NCBI GenBank assembly: GCA_030682255.1
Contig: JAUXOK010000021.1
Span: 1-64,000 of the forward strand
DNA length: 64,000 nucleotides
Source of the DNA: Bacteroidota bacterium
GTDB taxonomy: Bacteria > Bacteroidota > Bacteroidia > NS11-12g > UBA955
Direction of reading: 5' to 3'
In this document: piece after piece, positions 9,672 through 18,893 of the stretch
Numbering within the stretch: the first letter of the stretch is position 1
Layout: every line of letters begins with the position of its first letter
Position numbers and translations under genes: made by a program
Notes under the pieces: generated by a model
Told to the model about the DNA's origin: nothing
The model's input: only the letters and a program-made list of their open reading frames with translations
Databases searched by the model: none

Positions 9672-9892
9672 AATATACAATAATTAAATTTTGATGGTGC
9701 AAAGATGGGGGCAACCCAAAAACATGAGCAAATTTTAACCGATTAAAAACGTTTTTAAATAGTTGTATTTGGTTTAGACATTGAAAATAATGAATTAACA
9801 AGAATGTTCCGTTTGTGACTTTTTTGATAATTTTGATTTTATAATCTCATCATTACCTACAATTCAAATAAAACACACAACAAAAAGAAGCG

Positions 9893-11173
9893 TTAATTTG
9901 ATATTTTTTTAAGATATTTTGATAAAAAGACTTCAAGTCCACAAAAAATTATTCCATCACTGTTTTTATAATCTTCGTTTTCAGAACTATTGATAACAAA
10001 ATTTTGGTTTGTACCCAAATCCTTGATACTTTCATAGGTGCCTCGAGTAATTTTTGCTTCGGGAGAGGTCTTGATTTCTATACATGCCACTGCTTTTATA
10101 CCGCTAACAAGTACCAAATCCATTTCGCTGCCATCTGCTGTGGCATAAAAACAGGCGTTATATTGTCGGTTGACATGTTGTAGAATTTGTTCAATTACAT
10201 AGCCTTCCCAACTGAAACCTATTGCTGGATGATTAATTAAATGCTTTTTATTTGATATATGAAGAAAATGATGAAGGATGCCGCTATCTCGGATATATAC
10301 TTTTGGCGATTTAACCAGCATCTTTTTTTACATTTCCAAAGTATGGTGGCAGTTTTCTAATCATGTAAGCGCCTTCTAAATAGTCGATGTATCTGTTAAT
10401 GGTGGTTGGACTCACATCTAATCCTTTTGCAAAATGTTGTGCATTCCATTTCTGACCGTTAAGATGCGCCAACATTTGCCAAATAGTTTGTTCATATCAC
10501 GCTCAATGAAAGTTCTTGTAAATGCATCCATCCAATTGTTCCAATCATTTTCAGTTTTACACAACCATGCTTTGGGAAAACCGCCTTTAATCCAATGTTT
10601 ATTAATTTCGATTGGTTTTTTGGATGCTTTTTTAAGTTCCAATATGTTAAATGGATGTATATCAATGTAGGCAATTCTTCCAGCAAGTGATTCACTTGCG
10701 CCTTGGATAAGAGAAGGTTCGGCCGAACCCAATAATAAAAATCGTTCTGCTTTTAATTGATCGTCTATCAAATGCCTTAATAAAGGAAAAAGTGAAGGTA
10801 AAAATTGAACTTCATCTATAACAACTAAGTAATCTCTGAATTGATCGAGATAGTATTCGGGATTATCTAACTTTTGCAAGTCTGAATAACTTTCTAAATC
10901 AAGGTAAATAGATTTGCCTTTGTAGGTCTTTAATACCGATTATGCTTTCAATATAGTCCAATCAATCGATTTTAAAAATGGACTATTTTCAAGCTATATC
11001 GGCATTTACAATTCTAAAATTATAAAATAGTTTGGACTATTTTATAATTAGAATTGGTATAAGAAATTTTTAGCTGCGGTTGTTTTTCCTGATTGTCTAG
11101 GACCTAGAAGACAAACTGCAGGAAATTGTTTGAGCAACTTGCCTAATTGTACATCATATTGTCTTGTAACCAT
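9893..11173 (-). pseudogene. Decayed AAA ATPase with DUF4143 (AAA_14 family)
   Basis: Read leftward from ATG 11173, the frame encodes the start of an AAA_14 ATPase with Walker A GPRQSGKTT, then is broken by a 126-bp insertion at 10934-11059. It resumes as KTYKGKSIYLDLESYSDLQK, with Walker B YLVVIDEVQF and the sensor-like LLLGSAEPSL. After FIERDMNKLF (about 10490) around ten expected residues are missing and the frame shifts; WQMLAHLNGQKWNAQHF continues in another frame. A second shift occurs at a run of seven A (10323-10329), after which VKSPKVYIRDSGILHHF and the DUF4143 nuclease-like tail follow to the stop. An intact protein would have about 385 residues. At least three lesions make it non-functional. 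Its former role is uncertain; the family is common, mobile and often duplicated in Bacteroidota. Confidence 0.85.
10934..11059. mobile_element. 126-bp MITE-like element with TAA target duplication
   Basis: The insertion has imperfect terminal inverted repeats (TACCGATT at the left, AATTGGTA at the right) and is flanked by TAA at 10931-10933 and 11060-11062. Removing the element and one TAA restores the ATPase reading frame exactly (GKTTAAKNFLKTYKGKSIYL), which shows that this is a clean insertion. Its right part is a near-perfect hairpin (AATTCTAAAATTATAAAATAGT-like arms at about 11010-11055), and TGGACTAT-type words recur inside it. It has no coding capacity, so it must have been moved by a transposase encoded elsewhere. 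Confidence 0.8.
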
Positions 11174-11180
11174 GCAACAA

Positions 11181-11188
11181 CAAAAATA
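11181..11188 (-). promoter_or_regulatory. Promoter -7 element of the ATPase pseudogene
   Basis: On the minus strand TATTTTTG lies 7 nt before the former ATG at 11173. Confidence 0.4.
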
Positions 11189-11289
11189 ATATAAATGACC
11201 TAAAATCCCAAATAAAACTGATGATTTTCGGTAATATTTTTTAGTTTTTAAAGTTGAATTTCATGTCAAGATAACTGATTTTACCATAA

Positions 11290-11318
11290 AAAAACGCCCC
11301 TTCCTAAAAAGAGGCGTT
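11290..11318 (-). terminator. Rho-independent terminator after ssb copy 2
   Basis: On the minus strand, stem CGCCTCTT / AAGGGGCG with a six-base loop is followed by a run of seven T. It is a diverged copy of the terminator at 9166-9195. Confidence 0.7.
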
Positions 11319-11366
11319 TAGTGATTTTAAAAATAGAGAATCTTTTATACCTAAAGCATTTCTGTT

Positions 11367-11708
11367 TTAGTTGGATTTGTCACCAATGAGTAATAGGTCG
11401 TTGACTACAATTTCTGTGATACTTCTCTTGTTGCCATCTTTGTCGGTGTAGTTTCTACTAACCAATTTGCCTTCAATGGCTACTTCTTTGCCCTTGTCAA
11501 GGAATTTGCCTGCAATTTCAGCGGTTTTTCCCCAAGCTACAATAGAATGCCATTGTGTTTCTGTGATGCGCTCGCCCTTGTCGTTTTTATACGATTCGGA
11601 GGTAGCCAAATTAAAACGCGTCATAGCGTTTCCGTTTGCAAGGGTTTTGGTTTCTGGTTGAGCGCCTAAACGGCCGATTAATAACACACGATTTCTTAAA
11701 CTGTTCAT
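11367..11708 (-). CDS. ssb: Single-stranded DNA-binding protein, short form, copy 2
   Basis: Paralogue of the SSB at 9330-9671 and equal to it in length (113 residues from ATG 11708). The six substitutions are conservative or at the C-terminal end (for example WHSIVAWG, KFLDKG, LIGDKSN). The OB fold is complete and again there is no acidic tip. The near identity, including the non-coding flanks, points to a recent duplication or continuing gene conversion. No other SSB is in the window. Confidence 0.9.
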   Translation of the reverse strand: MNSLRNRVLLIGRLGAQPETKTLANGNAMTRFNLATSESYKNDKGERITETQWHSIVAWGKTAEIAGKFLDKGKEVAIEGKLVSRNYTDKDGNKRSITEIVVNDLLLIGDKSN

Positions 11709-11852
11709 AATATACAATAATTAAATTTTGATGGTGCAAAGATGGGGGAAACCCAAAAACATGAGCAAATTTTAACCGATTAAAAACGATTTTAAATGGA
11801 TAAAACCTGTAATACTATTGTTAATTATGAGTTCTTAAAAAATTAGAGTATT

Positions 11853-12179
11853 TTAAAGAAGTATAATTAATAGGATTAAAATGATAATAATAGCACCTAC
11901 AGAAATATAAACCCCACCACCTGAACTTATTTTTTGCATGTTATTTTCAATAGATTTAACTTCTTTTCTTAAAATTCTTTTGTCTGCTCTGCTCAAATCA
12001 GATTTTTTCATATCATTGATTTCATTTAATCGATGATATAAAACAGCATAATCATCTGCTGCCGAAGCTTTGTTAGAAACACCTTCTATAGGGTTAACAG
12101 GATTTGAAGCACTCAAAGTAGTTGGTGTTGTAGCAATCAATATGATAGCAATTAAAGAGAGTAATTTTATTTTTTTCAT
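11853..12179 (-). CDS. Small exported or membrane-anchored protein of unknown function
   Basis: A 108-residue protein with a signal peptide (MKKIKLLSLIAIILIATT... to about residue 24), a charged, probably helical middle (residues 45-85, rich in Lys, Arg, Glu and Asp) and a very hydrophobic C-terminal helix (VGAIIIILILLIILL, about residues 93-108) ending at the stop. This layout, a short stalk with a terminal anchor, recurs in Bacteroidota proteins without known function. It stands alone between ssb copy 2 and the SpmAB gene. Confidence 0.7.
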   Translation of the reverse strand: MKKIKLLSLIAIILIATTPTTLSASNPVNPIEGVSNKASAADDYAVLYHRLNEINDMKKSDLSRADKRILRKEVKSIENNMQKISSGGGVYISVGAIIIILILLIILL

Positions 12180-12264
12180 TTTAAAGATTATTAGGAAACA
12201 AAAATGAACCTAAAAACCATTTAAAATGTTATTTAATAAATTTAATAAGTTACATAATTATCTA

Positions 12265-13704
12265 TCAAAAAAACAAACTAGCAATGCCAATAGCTGCTAC
12301 AACACATATTAAATCTACCAAAAGCATGATACCAAGTGTATAGCGTGTGTTTTTGATTTTTACAGCTCCAAAATATACGGCAATGACATAAAAAGTTGTT
12401 TCGGCACTGCATTGAAAAATACAACTTAAACGACCCGTAAAGGAATCGGCACCAAAACTTTTCATGGCATCAATCATAAACCCTCTTGAGCCGCCTGAAC
12501 TAAAGGGTCTTAGCAAGGCAACTGGCAACGAATCAGTGATGTGTTTGCCAACACCAAAATACATGAATAAATGTGAAATGCCATTAGATATCATTTCGAA
12601 TAAACCACTGTTTCTGAAAATTGAAATAGCAGCCAACATGCCCAATACATAAGGAAATATAGTTACACCAGTTTGAACGCCACTGTTTGCACCTGTTACA
12701 AATGAATTAAATACATTGGTGTTTTTAAGTAAAAATAATTTTTCTTTGCTAAATGCATATATCAAAGTAAAGAGTATGATTAGAAAAAGAATGATTGTAG
12801 ATAAATTACCCGTAAAATGATTTTTTGCTATCAAACCCATTTGATTGATGTAAAGCAATAAACCTATAATACCTCCAATAACACTGAATATGCTCAACAA
12901 TAATAATCTGCTTTTGAAATTGATTTTTTGTTTGATACCAACAATGATCAAAGCGGCTAAAGTGCCAATAAATGAAGTGATGATACAAGGCAGCATAACA
13001 TCCGCAGGATTAGCTGCATTTTGAGCCGCTCTGTATCCAATGATGGATGTTGGAATCAATGTCAAACCAGCAGCATGCAAACACATGAACATAATCTGAG
13101 CATCACTGGCTTTATCCTTATCGGGATTAATTTCTTGTAAGCTTTGCATAGCTTTTAGTCCAAAAGGAGTAGCCGCAGAATCGAGTCCTAAAAAATTAGC
13201 TGCAAAATTGAGTGTCATGTATGAAATAGATTCGTGATTTTTAGGTAAACTCGGGAAAATTTTTACAAAAAGCGGGCTACTGAATTTGGCTAATTTTTCT
13301 GTAGCACCCGAATCTATAAGCAATTGCAATATGCCACAAAAAAAGGCGAGATAAGCCATTAAAGGTAAAATAATATCGAAAATACTGCTTTTGCAGGTTG
13401 GTAATAAACCATCCGATTTTTGAGTACCGTAATAAACTTTAATGGTTTGAAGATTGGCTTGATAAATCGTGTCAATTTGTGTTTCTAGATTCTTCGCAAT
13501 GAAAGTTTTATCTTCACTTTTTTGGAGGCTATCCCAAATAAAAGTAGAAATTTCAGATTGATATTTTTCAGCAATTAATATTTTATCATCCTTTTTGCCA
13601 TTAATCATGTGGTCGAGCGAATAATGCTTATCCATCATCAAATCAAAGAAAATGAAAAGAATTGAAAAAATAAAAATTGCCAACCAAAATCTGCTCAGTG
13701 CCAT
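12265..13704 (-). CDS. SpmA/SpmB fusion, nucleoside-recognition (gate) membrane protein
   Basis: About 479 residues with ten or more membrane helices. The N-terminal half contains ANFLGLDSAATPFGLKAMQSLQEIN, which matches the SpmA signature, and the C-terminal half contains PYVLGMLAAISIFRNSGLF and PVALLRPFSSGGSRG, which match SpmB. In Bacillus these are separate spore-maturation proteins; in non-sporulating Bacteroidota a fused form is widespread, and its transport substrate is unknown. An extra segment of about 90 residues (residues 25-115) sits between the first helix and the core. ATG 13704 was chosen over an upstream TTG. It shares its upstream region with the divergent surface-protein gene. 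Confidence 0.85.
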   Translation of the reverse strand: MALSRFWLAIFIFSILFIFFDLMMDKHYSLDHMINGKKDDKILIAEKYQSEISTFIWDSLQKSEDKTFIAKNLETQIDTIYQANLQTIKVYYGTQKSDGLLPTCKSSIFDIILPLMAYLAFFCGILQLLIDSGATEKLAKFSSPLFVKIFPSLPKNHESISYMTLNFAANFLGLDSAATPFGLKAMQSLQEINPDKDKASDAQIMFMCLHAAGLTLIPTSIIGYRAAQNAANPADVMLPCIITSFIGTLAALIIVGIKQKINFKSRLLLLSIFSVIGGIIGLLLYINQMGLIAKNHFTGNLSTIILFLIILFTLIYAFSKEKLFLLKNTNVFNSFVTGANSGVQTGVTIFPYVLGMLAAISIFRNSGLFEMISNGISHLFMYFGVGKHITDSLPVALLRPFSSGGSRGFMIDAMKSFGADSFTGRLSCIFQCSAETTFYVIAVYFGAVKIKNTRYTLGIMLLVDLICVVAAIGIASLFF

Positions 13705-13716
13705 AAAAATTAAAAG

Positions 13717-13724
13717 CAAATGTA
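13717..13724 (-). promoter_or_regulatory. Promoter -7 element of the SpmAB gene
   Basis: TACATTTG on the minus strand lies 12 nt before ATG 13704. Confidence 0.45.
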
Positions 13725-13784
13725 AAACATATTATTATAAAAAGAATAGGTACTTATGGTTTATTAATATATTTACAATTTGTT

Positions 13785-13792
13785 TATATTTG
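13785..13792 (+). promoter_or_regulatory. Promoter -7 element of the large surface-protein gene
   Basis: TATATTTG lies just before the signal-peptide-encoding segment. It argues that the start codon is at or after about 13796 and not at the far upstream ATG 13652, which lies inside the divergent gene. Confidence 0.45.
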
Positions 13793-13801
13793 TATATTGC
13801 T

Positions 13802-16800
13802 TTGCAAAAAATACTTTTCATATTGTGTTTTGGTTTGTTATCTATCGATATCTTAGCTCAGTGTACACCTTCATACAATGGTATACCCTGTATAGATAAT
13901 CCCATTCAATTTGATGGAAACAGTCCTGGGGCTAAGAATTTTACTTGGAATTTTAACAACGAAGGAAGCAATAATACCACTGCTCGACCAGTATTCACTT
14001 TTACAACTCCAGGATTTAAAATGGTTAAATATGCATGTAGACTATCAAATGGAGACACTTGTCATGGTGAAATCAGTTTTATTATAAAGGCAAAACCCAA
14101 AATTCAAATTGCATTATTAAACGATTCTGTTCAATGTTTCGATGGCAATGTGTTTTGTTTCAATGATTCTAGTATGTCAGGAGACAATGATGCATGCATA
14201 GTTTCTATTAAATATTTGTTCAGTGATGGCGAATTAATTACAAAATATGGAACAAAGTTTTCACCAGTTGTTTTACCTGCAAAAGTTTGTAAATCTATTT
14301 ATGACCCACAAGGATTAAATGTTTACCTTACGGTAGAAATAGAAGATTGCAATGGTTGTATTTCAAGATATAATTATCCTTACGCTTTAAAAACTGATTT
14401 TTCACCTTCATTATTTGCCAATTATAAAATGAGTAACAATCCATGTTCAGGCTCAGCAAATACAATGTTTTTTAACACCTCACAGATTCAAAAATCAGAT
14501 GTTCAATCTTTTGAGTGGGATTTTGGAGATGGCAACAAAAATAATGTAGATTGGGATAGTGTGCCTCATATATATTTAATTGGCGATAGTTTGAAAAGAA
14601 CATTTTATCCCACTTTTAAAGTTGTTTCAAAAATTGGATGTGTCAAAATTTTTAATCTTTCTAAAGTTCAATTATATAATTTAAAACCATCCATTTATAT
14701 CAGTAGGGATTCTTTTTGTTCTGGAGATACTTTTGAATACAAAATTTTACCTGAATCTATGTCCGATTACATAACTACAAGAGACATCCGTTGGAATTTT
14801 AATCCTGGTATTAGCAATGAATTTAGTGGCATATATACCTATGGCTCATTAGGTCCTAAAAAAATCAATTGTACCATTTCTCATCCATGTGGTCCATTTG
14901 CTATGTCAGACACTTTAATTGTTATTGGTCCTGTTAGTTTAATCGAGCCCGATTATCTAATCGACCCCAATCAACGCTTTCAGTGTGTTATCAGAGATTC
15001 TGTTAAATTTTATGACCAATCTTTGTTTTATCACAACGATAAAAATATGTTGGATGACGACAGCCTTTTTAGAAAAACAGCTGGTAAGTTAGGTCATCAT
15101 TTTACCAATAATTTACCTACAAACTATGTTCAGTTTAAAAGAGAAAATGACAACGTTATCAGACTATGGGATTTTGGCGATAATTATTGCGAACAGTGTA
15201 CCACCGATTCAAAAAACAATAGAAATACTTGGATAAATTGCAGATATTCCAGAGACGAAAATCCGCAGCATTGGTTCACCCCTTGGGATTCCATATACGA
15301 CTATTTATTCAGTCATCAATCTTTTGAAATAGCAGGATTTGACATAAACAGCAAATCGTGTCAAAAAATCAAAGTTTTTGCATCAGATAGTTTGTATGTA
15401 CTTACCGATACTGTTTTAATTTATGGCGATAATTGGCTTGGAAATACATCCAAAGATAGTAGTATTTACAAAGGATTAAGAACATTAAAAACACCTGAAG
15501 GTATTTTGGGTAAAGGTAAACTTGATGCGCCTTATAATTTGCTAGTTTTTGTACCCAATTTCGATACCATTTATATTGATAGAAAAAATGGTTTTGCTCC
15601 TTTTGAAATCAGAGGACCAACTTATTTCAATGTACTAAAAAATGATGAAATTATTGTTTCAAGTTCAACAGATACATGTTGGTTTGTTCATGGCTTAAAA
15701 ATCAATATAGATTCGTTGCCATTTCATGTTAAAAAAACACATCAACACATTGTCAAAAAAATACAAAACCCTTTAATTAAAACTGGGGAAATCATTCAAG
15801 CAGATAAACACAGACAATTATTTTATGATAATATTCCTACATGTTTTGACTTTACATTGTATCAAAAAGACTTAGTTCATCCATTGAAATGCGAATCACA
15901 ACATACCAAGTCATTATCTTTATTGCCTCCTTCTGCCAAAAAACTAAGAATTACAGATCAGTACTGTTATGATTATGACCATAAAATTGTTGAATTTGGA
16001 TTGAGTGATACCAAGCCAGGTTGCTCTCAAGCTTTAGCTGAAATTAATTTTGACTATATTAAGACTCCTAATAAGTATGAATTAATCAATAACTTAAGCT
16101 ATGGTGACCTCAAACTTAATAAATTTATAAATAGTTCGGATCCATATAAAGGATACAAGTTAGCTGGTCCTTTTAATAATACTTTTTATCACAAGTATTC
16201 CGACAAAGACTTAGATAGCAGCAATGTTCAGAAAATCAATGTTGCACTTATTATTGGCAATGGCAATCAAACAGAATTTTGTAATGACACCATTTATTAT
16301 CCAAATTTTGTGAGTTTTCCTAGACTAAAAACTGATTTTGATATTATCGGAAGACCATTTAACCAAATTAAGCATGTTTGTCCTAATGAATCTATTTGTG
16401 TGTATGTGCCAAATGAAGATTTCAATGCCAATAAATTTGCTAATAAAAGTGCTTGGTCTTTGATAGAGTTCAACCAATTAGATACCATACAAAGAATAGT
16501 TGAAACCTACCACAAATTAGGTGCATCAAATCGATATCCAAACCAATTGGTAAACTATACCGTGATTGAGCGTTTTGAAAAAAGTCAACTAATTAAACTA
16601 GATACAATTTTCACAGCCATTGTTCATCAATACCATACTAAATTACTCAACAGCGTCAATAATAATTTATTGAAAGAAAGATTAGATGCATTAGGATTTA
16701 ATTTTGATGAAATGGAAGACAGTCTTATTGTTCAAATGATATGGAATGGCGTTGGAACCATTGGTAATTCATCAACAGGAAGCAAAGGTTGCATTGATAC

Positions 16801-18886
16801 TTCTGGTTTTGGCACACAATTAAAGTTTGAAATTTTTCAAGATTCTGTTACCTATTTATCATTTAAAGACACCTCTCTTTTACCCATAGATAAAACAAAT
16901 TATAATGGTATAGATTATCAATCATACTGTTTCAAAACCAATAAAAATGGACCCTATAAAATTCTAAGAGAAATAGAAAGCAATTATCCAGGATATTGTC
17001 CAAAATATACTGAGGAAAAGGTAATTGTAGGATTCTCTGCCGATATTTCATACAGCGATAGTATTTTTTGTATTGGTAAGCCCATAGTTGCAAGCACATT
17101 TTTTAGGTATTACAGTGCAGTGGATAGCACTTTTGGCTTATTAGATAGCTTTGATTATTGGAAAATTAGAGAACAGGATGCAGGAAGAATCGGTTTTGAA
17201 GGCAGAACCTATTGGGATTACAGTCAACAAGATGATGACCCAAGCAATCCTAATACTATTTTTGGAATTATGCCCTATACTCGTGTTGGACTTGGTAATC
17301 CTAATATAACTTTGGGCAACGAACCGGGAGGTATTTATTACAATTCACCAGGATTTTATACCATTCGAACGCTAAGTTCTGATAGCAACCAATGTAAAGA
17401 TACTTTTAAGCATAATTTGTATATTCTAGGACCAAAAGCTGGTTTTTTTATTGATTATAAAGCCCCTAATTGTAAAACCATTGTTGAATTATTTGACACA
17501 TCAAAAATTATCGACCCTTGTGTTATTCGAGGATTAGCACCATGTGATAACATTATTTATTGGAAAATTAATTGGGGAGATGGCAGCCCAATTGATGAAT
17601 ACATAAAAAATAGACCTCTTCAAATAGGACACGATTACAAAAAAAATGGCAATTATAGAATTTGGTTTGTTATTAAAACAGTTCAAGGATGTGAAGATTC
17701 TGCTTATCAAGATATATTTATTCCGGGTCCTCAACCACGATTTAGAGTTGAAACAAGTATGACCATTTGTGTAAATGACAGTGTAAAATTTAAAAACACG
17801 TCTCTTAATCCAACCTCTTCTGCTACTTGGTTATGGAATTATGGTGATGATATTTTTGAACCACAAAAAGACACCAATTTCATAACACATCAATATTCCA
17901 AAACGGGTGAATTTTATGTTTATCTCACACAATTTGATAGCATTGCAAATACAGGAAAATATTGCTCAGAAACTTATCCTGACACCTTCAATAAAATTAA
18001 AATTACAGTGAGACCCTACGATGTTTATCAACTAAAAGCTACACCACAGATAGTTTGTGTAGGCGATTCTTTGAACATAGAGGCGAATATTACTTCTTTC
18101 AATAATTACAATCAATATCAATGGCAATTGAATCAAGAAAACAAAGTCTTATCCAATCAACTTAATAAATTTTTTACATTGAATAGAACAGGTTCGAATT
18201 GGATATATTTTGAACCAGATACTTTGGGTTTCAATCGTTTGGCTTGCCCTTCTAAAGACAGCATTGAAGTATATGCAGATAGTGTTTTTGCAGATTTTGA
18301 AATAGATTCCACACAAATGCCTATTTATTGTTTCAATAACACATCTTCTTTTGCACAATCTTACCGTTGGGGATTTTTTCATGAACAAGACATTCAAAAC
18401 ACAACTTTAACATTTTTAGAAAATGCCAAACAACAAGAGCCCGAAAAACAAATTTGCCAAAATTTTAATAAGCATCCTGGCACGTATTGGATTTGCTTAG
18501 AAGCCACTAATTCACTTGGTTGTAAAGATACTATTTGTAAAAAAATATTCAATAATTTTGAACGCATTATAACACCTCCCAATGTTTTTACCCCATCAGG
18601 GAAAGATGGTTTTTCAGGAAAAGATAAAGACGGACTTGAAGGCAATAATGTGTTTAATATCTATATAAAAGGCGAGGAATATTATGATTTGGTGATTTAT
18701 GATCGCTGGGGAGTTAAAGTGTTTGAAAGTAAAGATAAATCTTATGATTGGAATGGTTATTTGATGAATAAAGACCAAAAATGTACAGATGGCACTTATT
18801 ATTACATTCTAAAATACCGTTTTAAAGGTGAAGATAAAAACGAAAAGATATTGAATGGTGTGGTTAGATTAATTTGGGAAAACTAA
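13802..18886 (+). CDS. Giant PKD-repeat surface protein with T9SS type B (CHU_C) domain
   Basis: About 1694 residues. TTG 13802 gives a standard signal peptide (QKILFILCFGLLSIDILAQ), although the frame is open upstream to ATG 13652. Several PKD-like modules are visible by their WxFGDG-type cores: FEWDFGDGN, IRLWDFGDNYCEQC, WKINWGDGSP and TWLWNYGDD. The C terminus (NVFTPSGKDGF, then LVIYDRWGVKVFES, DWNGY and CTDGTYYYILKY) is the gliding-motility-associated CHU_C domain, which directs export by T9SS and attachment at the cell surface. It is probably an adhesin or a structural surface protein. No enzymatic domain is seen. Many Cys residues occur in pairs, suggesting disulfides and dependence on the periplasmic Dsb system. 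Confidence 0.85.
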   Translation: MQKILFILCFGLLSIDILAQCTPSYNGIPCIDNPIQFDGNSPGAKNFTWNFNNEGSNNTTARPVFTFTTPGFKMVKYACRLSNGDTCHGEISFIIKAKPKIQIALLNDSVQCFDGNVFCFNDSSMSGDNDACIVSIKYLFSDGELITKYGTKFSPVVLPAKVCKSIYDPQGLNVYLTVEIEDCNGCISRYNYPYALKTDFSPSLFANYKMSNNPCSGSANTMFFNTSQIQKSDVQSFEWDFGDGNKNNVDWDSVPHIYLIGDSLKRTFYPTFKVVSKIGCVKIFNLSKVQLYNLKPSIYISRDSFCSGDTFEYKILPESMSDYITTRDIRWNFNPGISNEFSGIYTYGSLGPKKINCTISHPCGPFAMSDTLIVIGPVSLIEPDYLIDPNQRFQCVIRDSVKFYDQSLFYHNDKNMLDDDSLFRKTAGKLGHHFTNNLPTNYVQFKRENDNVIRLWDFGDNYCEQCTTDSKNNRNTWINCRYSRDENPQHWFTPWDSIYDYLFSHQSFEIAGFDINSKSCQKIKVFASDSLYVLTDTVLIYGDNWLGNTSKDSSIYKGLRTLKTPEGILGKGKLDAPYNLLVFVPNFDTIYIDRKNGFAPFEIRGPTYFNVLKNDEIIVSSSTDTCWFVHGLKINIDSLPFHVKKTHQHIVKKIQNPLIKTGEIIQADKHRQLFYDNIPTCFDFTLYQKDLVHPLKCESQHTKSLSLLPPSAKKLRITDQYCYDYDHKIVEFGLSDTKPGCSQALAEINFDYIKTPNKYELINNLSYGDLKLNKFINSSDPYKGYKLAGPFNNTFYHKYSDKDLDSSNVQKINVALIIGNGNQTEFCNDTIYYPNFVSFPRLKTDFDIIGRPFNQIKHVCPNESICVYVPNEDFNANKFANKSAWSLIEFNQLDTIQRIVETYHKLGASNRYPNQLVNYTVIERFEKSQLIKLDTIFTAIVHQYHTKLLNSVNNNLLKERLDALGFNFDEMEDSLIVQMIWNGVGTIGNSSTGSKGCIDTSGFGTQLKFEIFQDSVTYLSFKDTSLLPIDKTNYNGIDYQSYCFKTNKNGPYKILREIESNYPGYCPKYTEEKVIVGFSADISYSDSIFCIGKPIVASTFFRYYSAVDSTFGLLDSFDYWKIREQDAGRIGFEGRTYWDYSQQDDDPSNPNTIFGIMPYTRVGLGNPNITLGNEPGGIYYNSPGFYTIRTLSSDSNQCKDTFKHNLYILGPKAGFFIDYKAPNCKTIVELFDTSKIIDPCVIRGLAPCDNIIYWKINWGDGSPIDEYIKNRPLQIGHDYKKNGNYRIWFVIKTVQGCEDSAYQDIFIPGPQPRFRVETSMTICVNDSVKFKNTSLNPTSSATWLWNYGDDIFEPQKDTNFITHQYSKTGEFYVYLTQFDSIANTGKYCSETYPDTFNKIKITVRPYDVYQLKATPQIVCVGDSLNIEANITSFNNYNQYQWQLNQENKVLSNQLNKFFTLNRTGSNWIYFEPDTLGFNRLACPSKDSIEVYADSVFADFEIDSTQMPIYCFNNTSSFAQSYRWGFFHEQDIQNTTLTFLENAKQQEPEKQICQNFNKHPGTYWICLEATNSLGCKDTICKKIFNNFERIITPPNVFTPSGKDGFSGKDKDGLEGNNVFNIYIKGEEYYDLVIYDRWGVKVFESKDKSYDWNGYLMNKDQKCTDGTYYYILKYRFKGEDKNEKILNGVVRLIWEN

Positions 18887-18893
18887 AGCGCTA

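Larger units (their letters stand above)
9166..9760. repeat. Direct repeat, copy 1 (ssb with flanks)
   Basis: Terminator, ssb gene and about 90 bp of ssb upstream sequence are repeated at 11290-11797 in the same orientation. The upstream 90 bp are almost identical between copies, and divergence begins at once outside the edges. This copy has about 86 extra bp between the terminator and the ssb stop. Confidence 0.85.
11290..11797. repeat. Direct repeat, copy 2 (ssb with flanks)
   Basis: Second copy of the ssb unit described at 9166-9760. The two copies bracket about 1.5 kb that holds the ATPase pseudogene. Confidence 0.85.

Noticed and set aside
13652-13801. ATG 13652 as the start of the giant surface protein
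   Set aside because: It would put about 50 charged residues before the signal peptide, overlap the divergent gene and lie upstream of the TATATTTG promoter.
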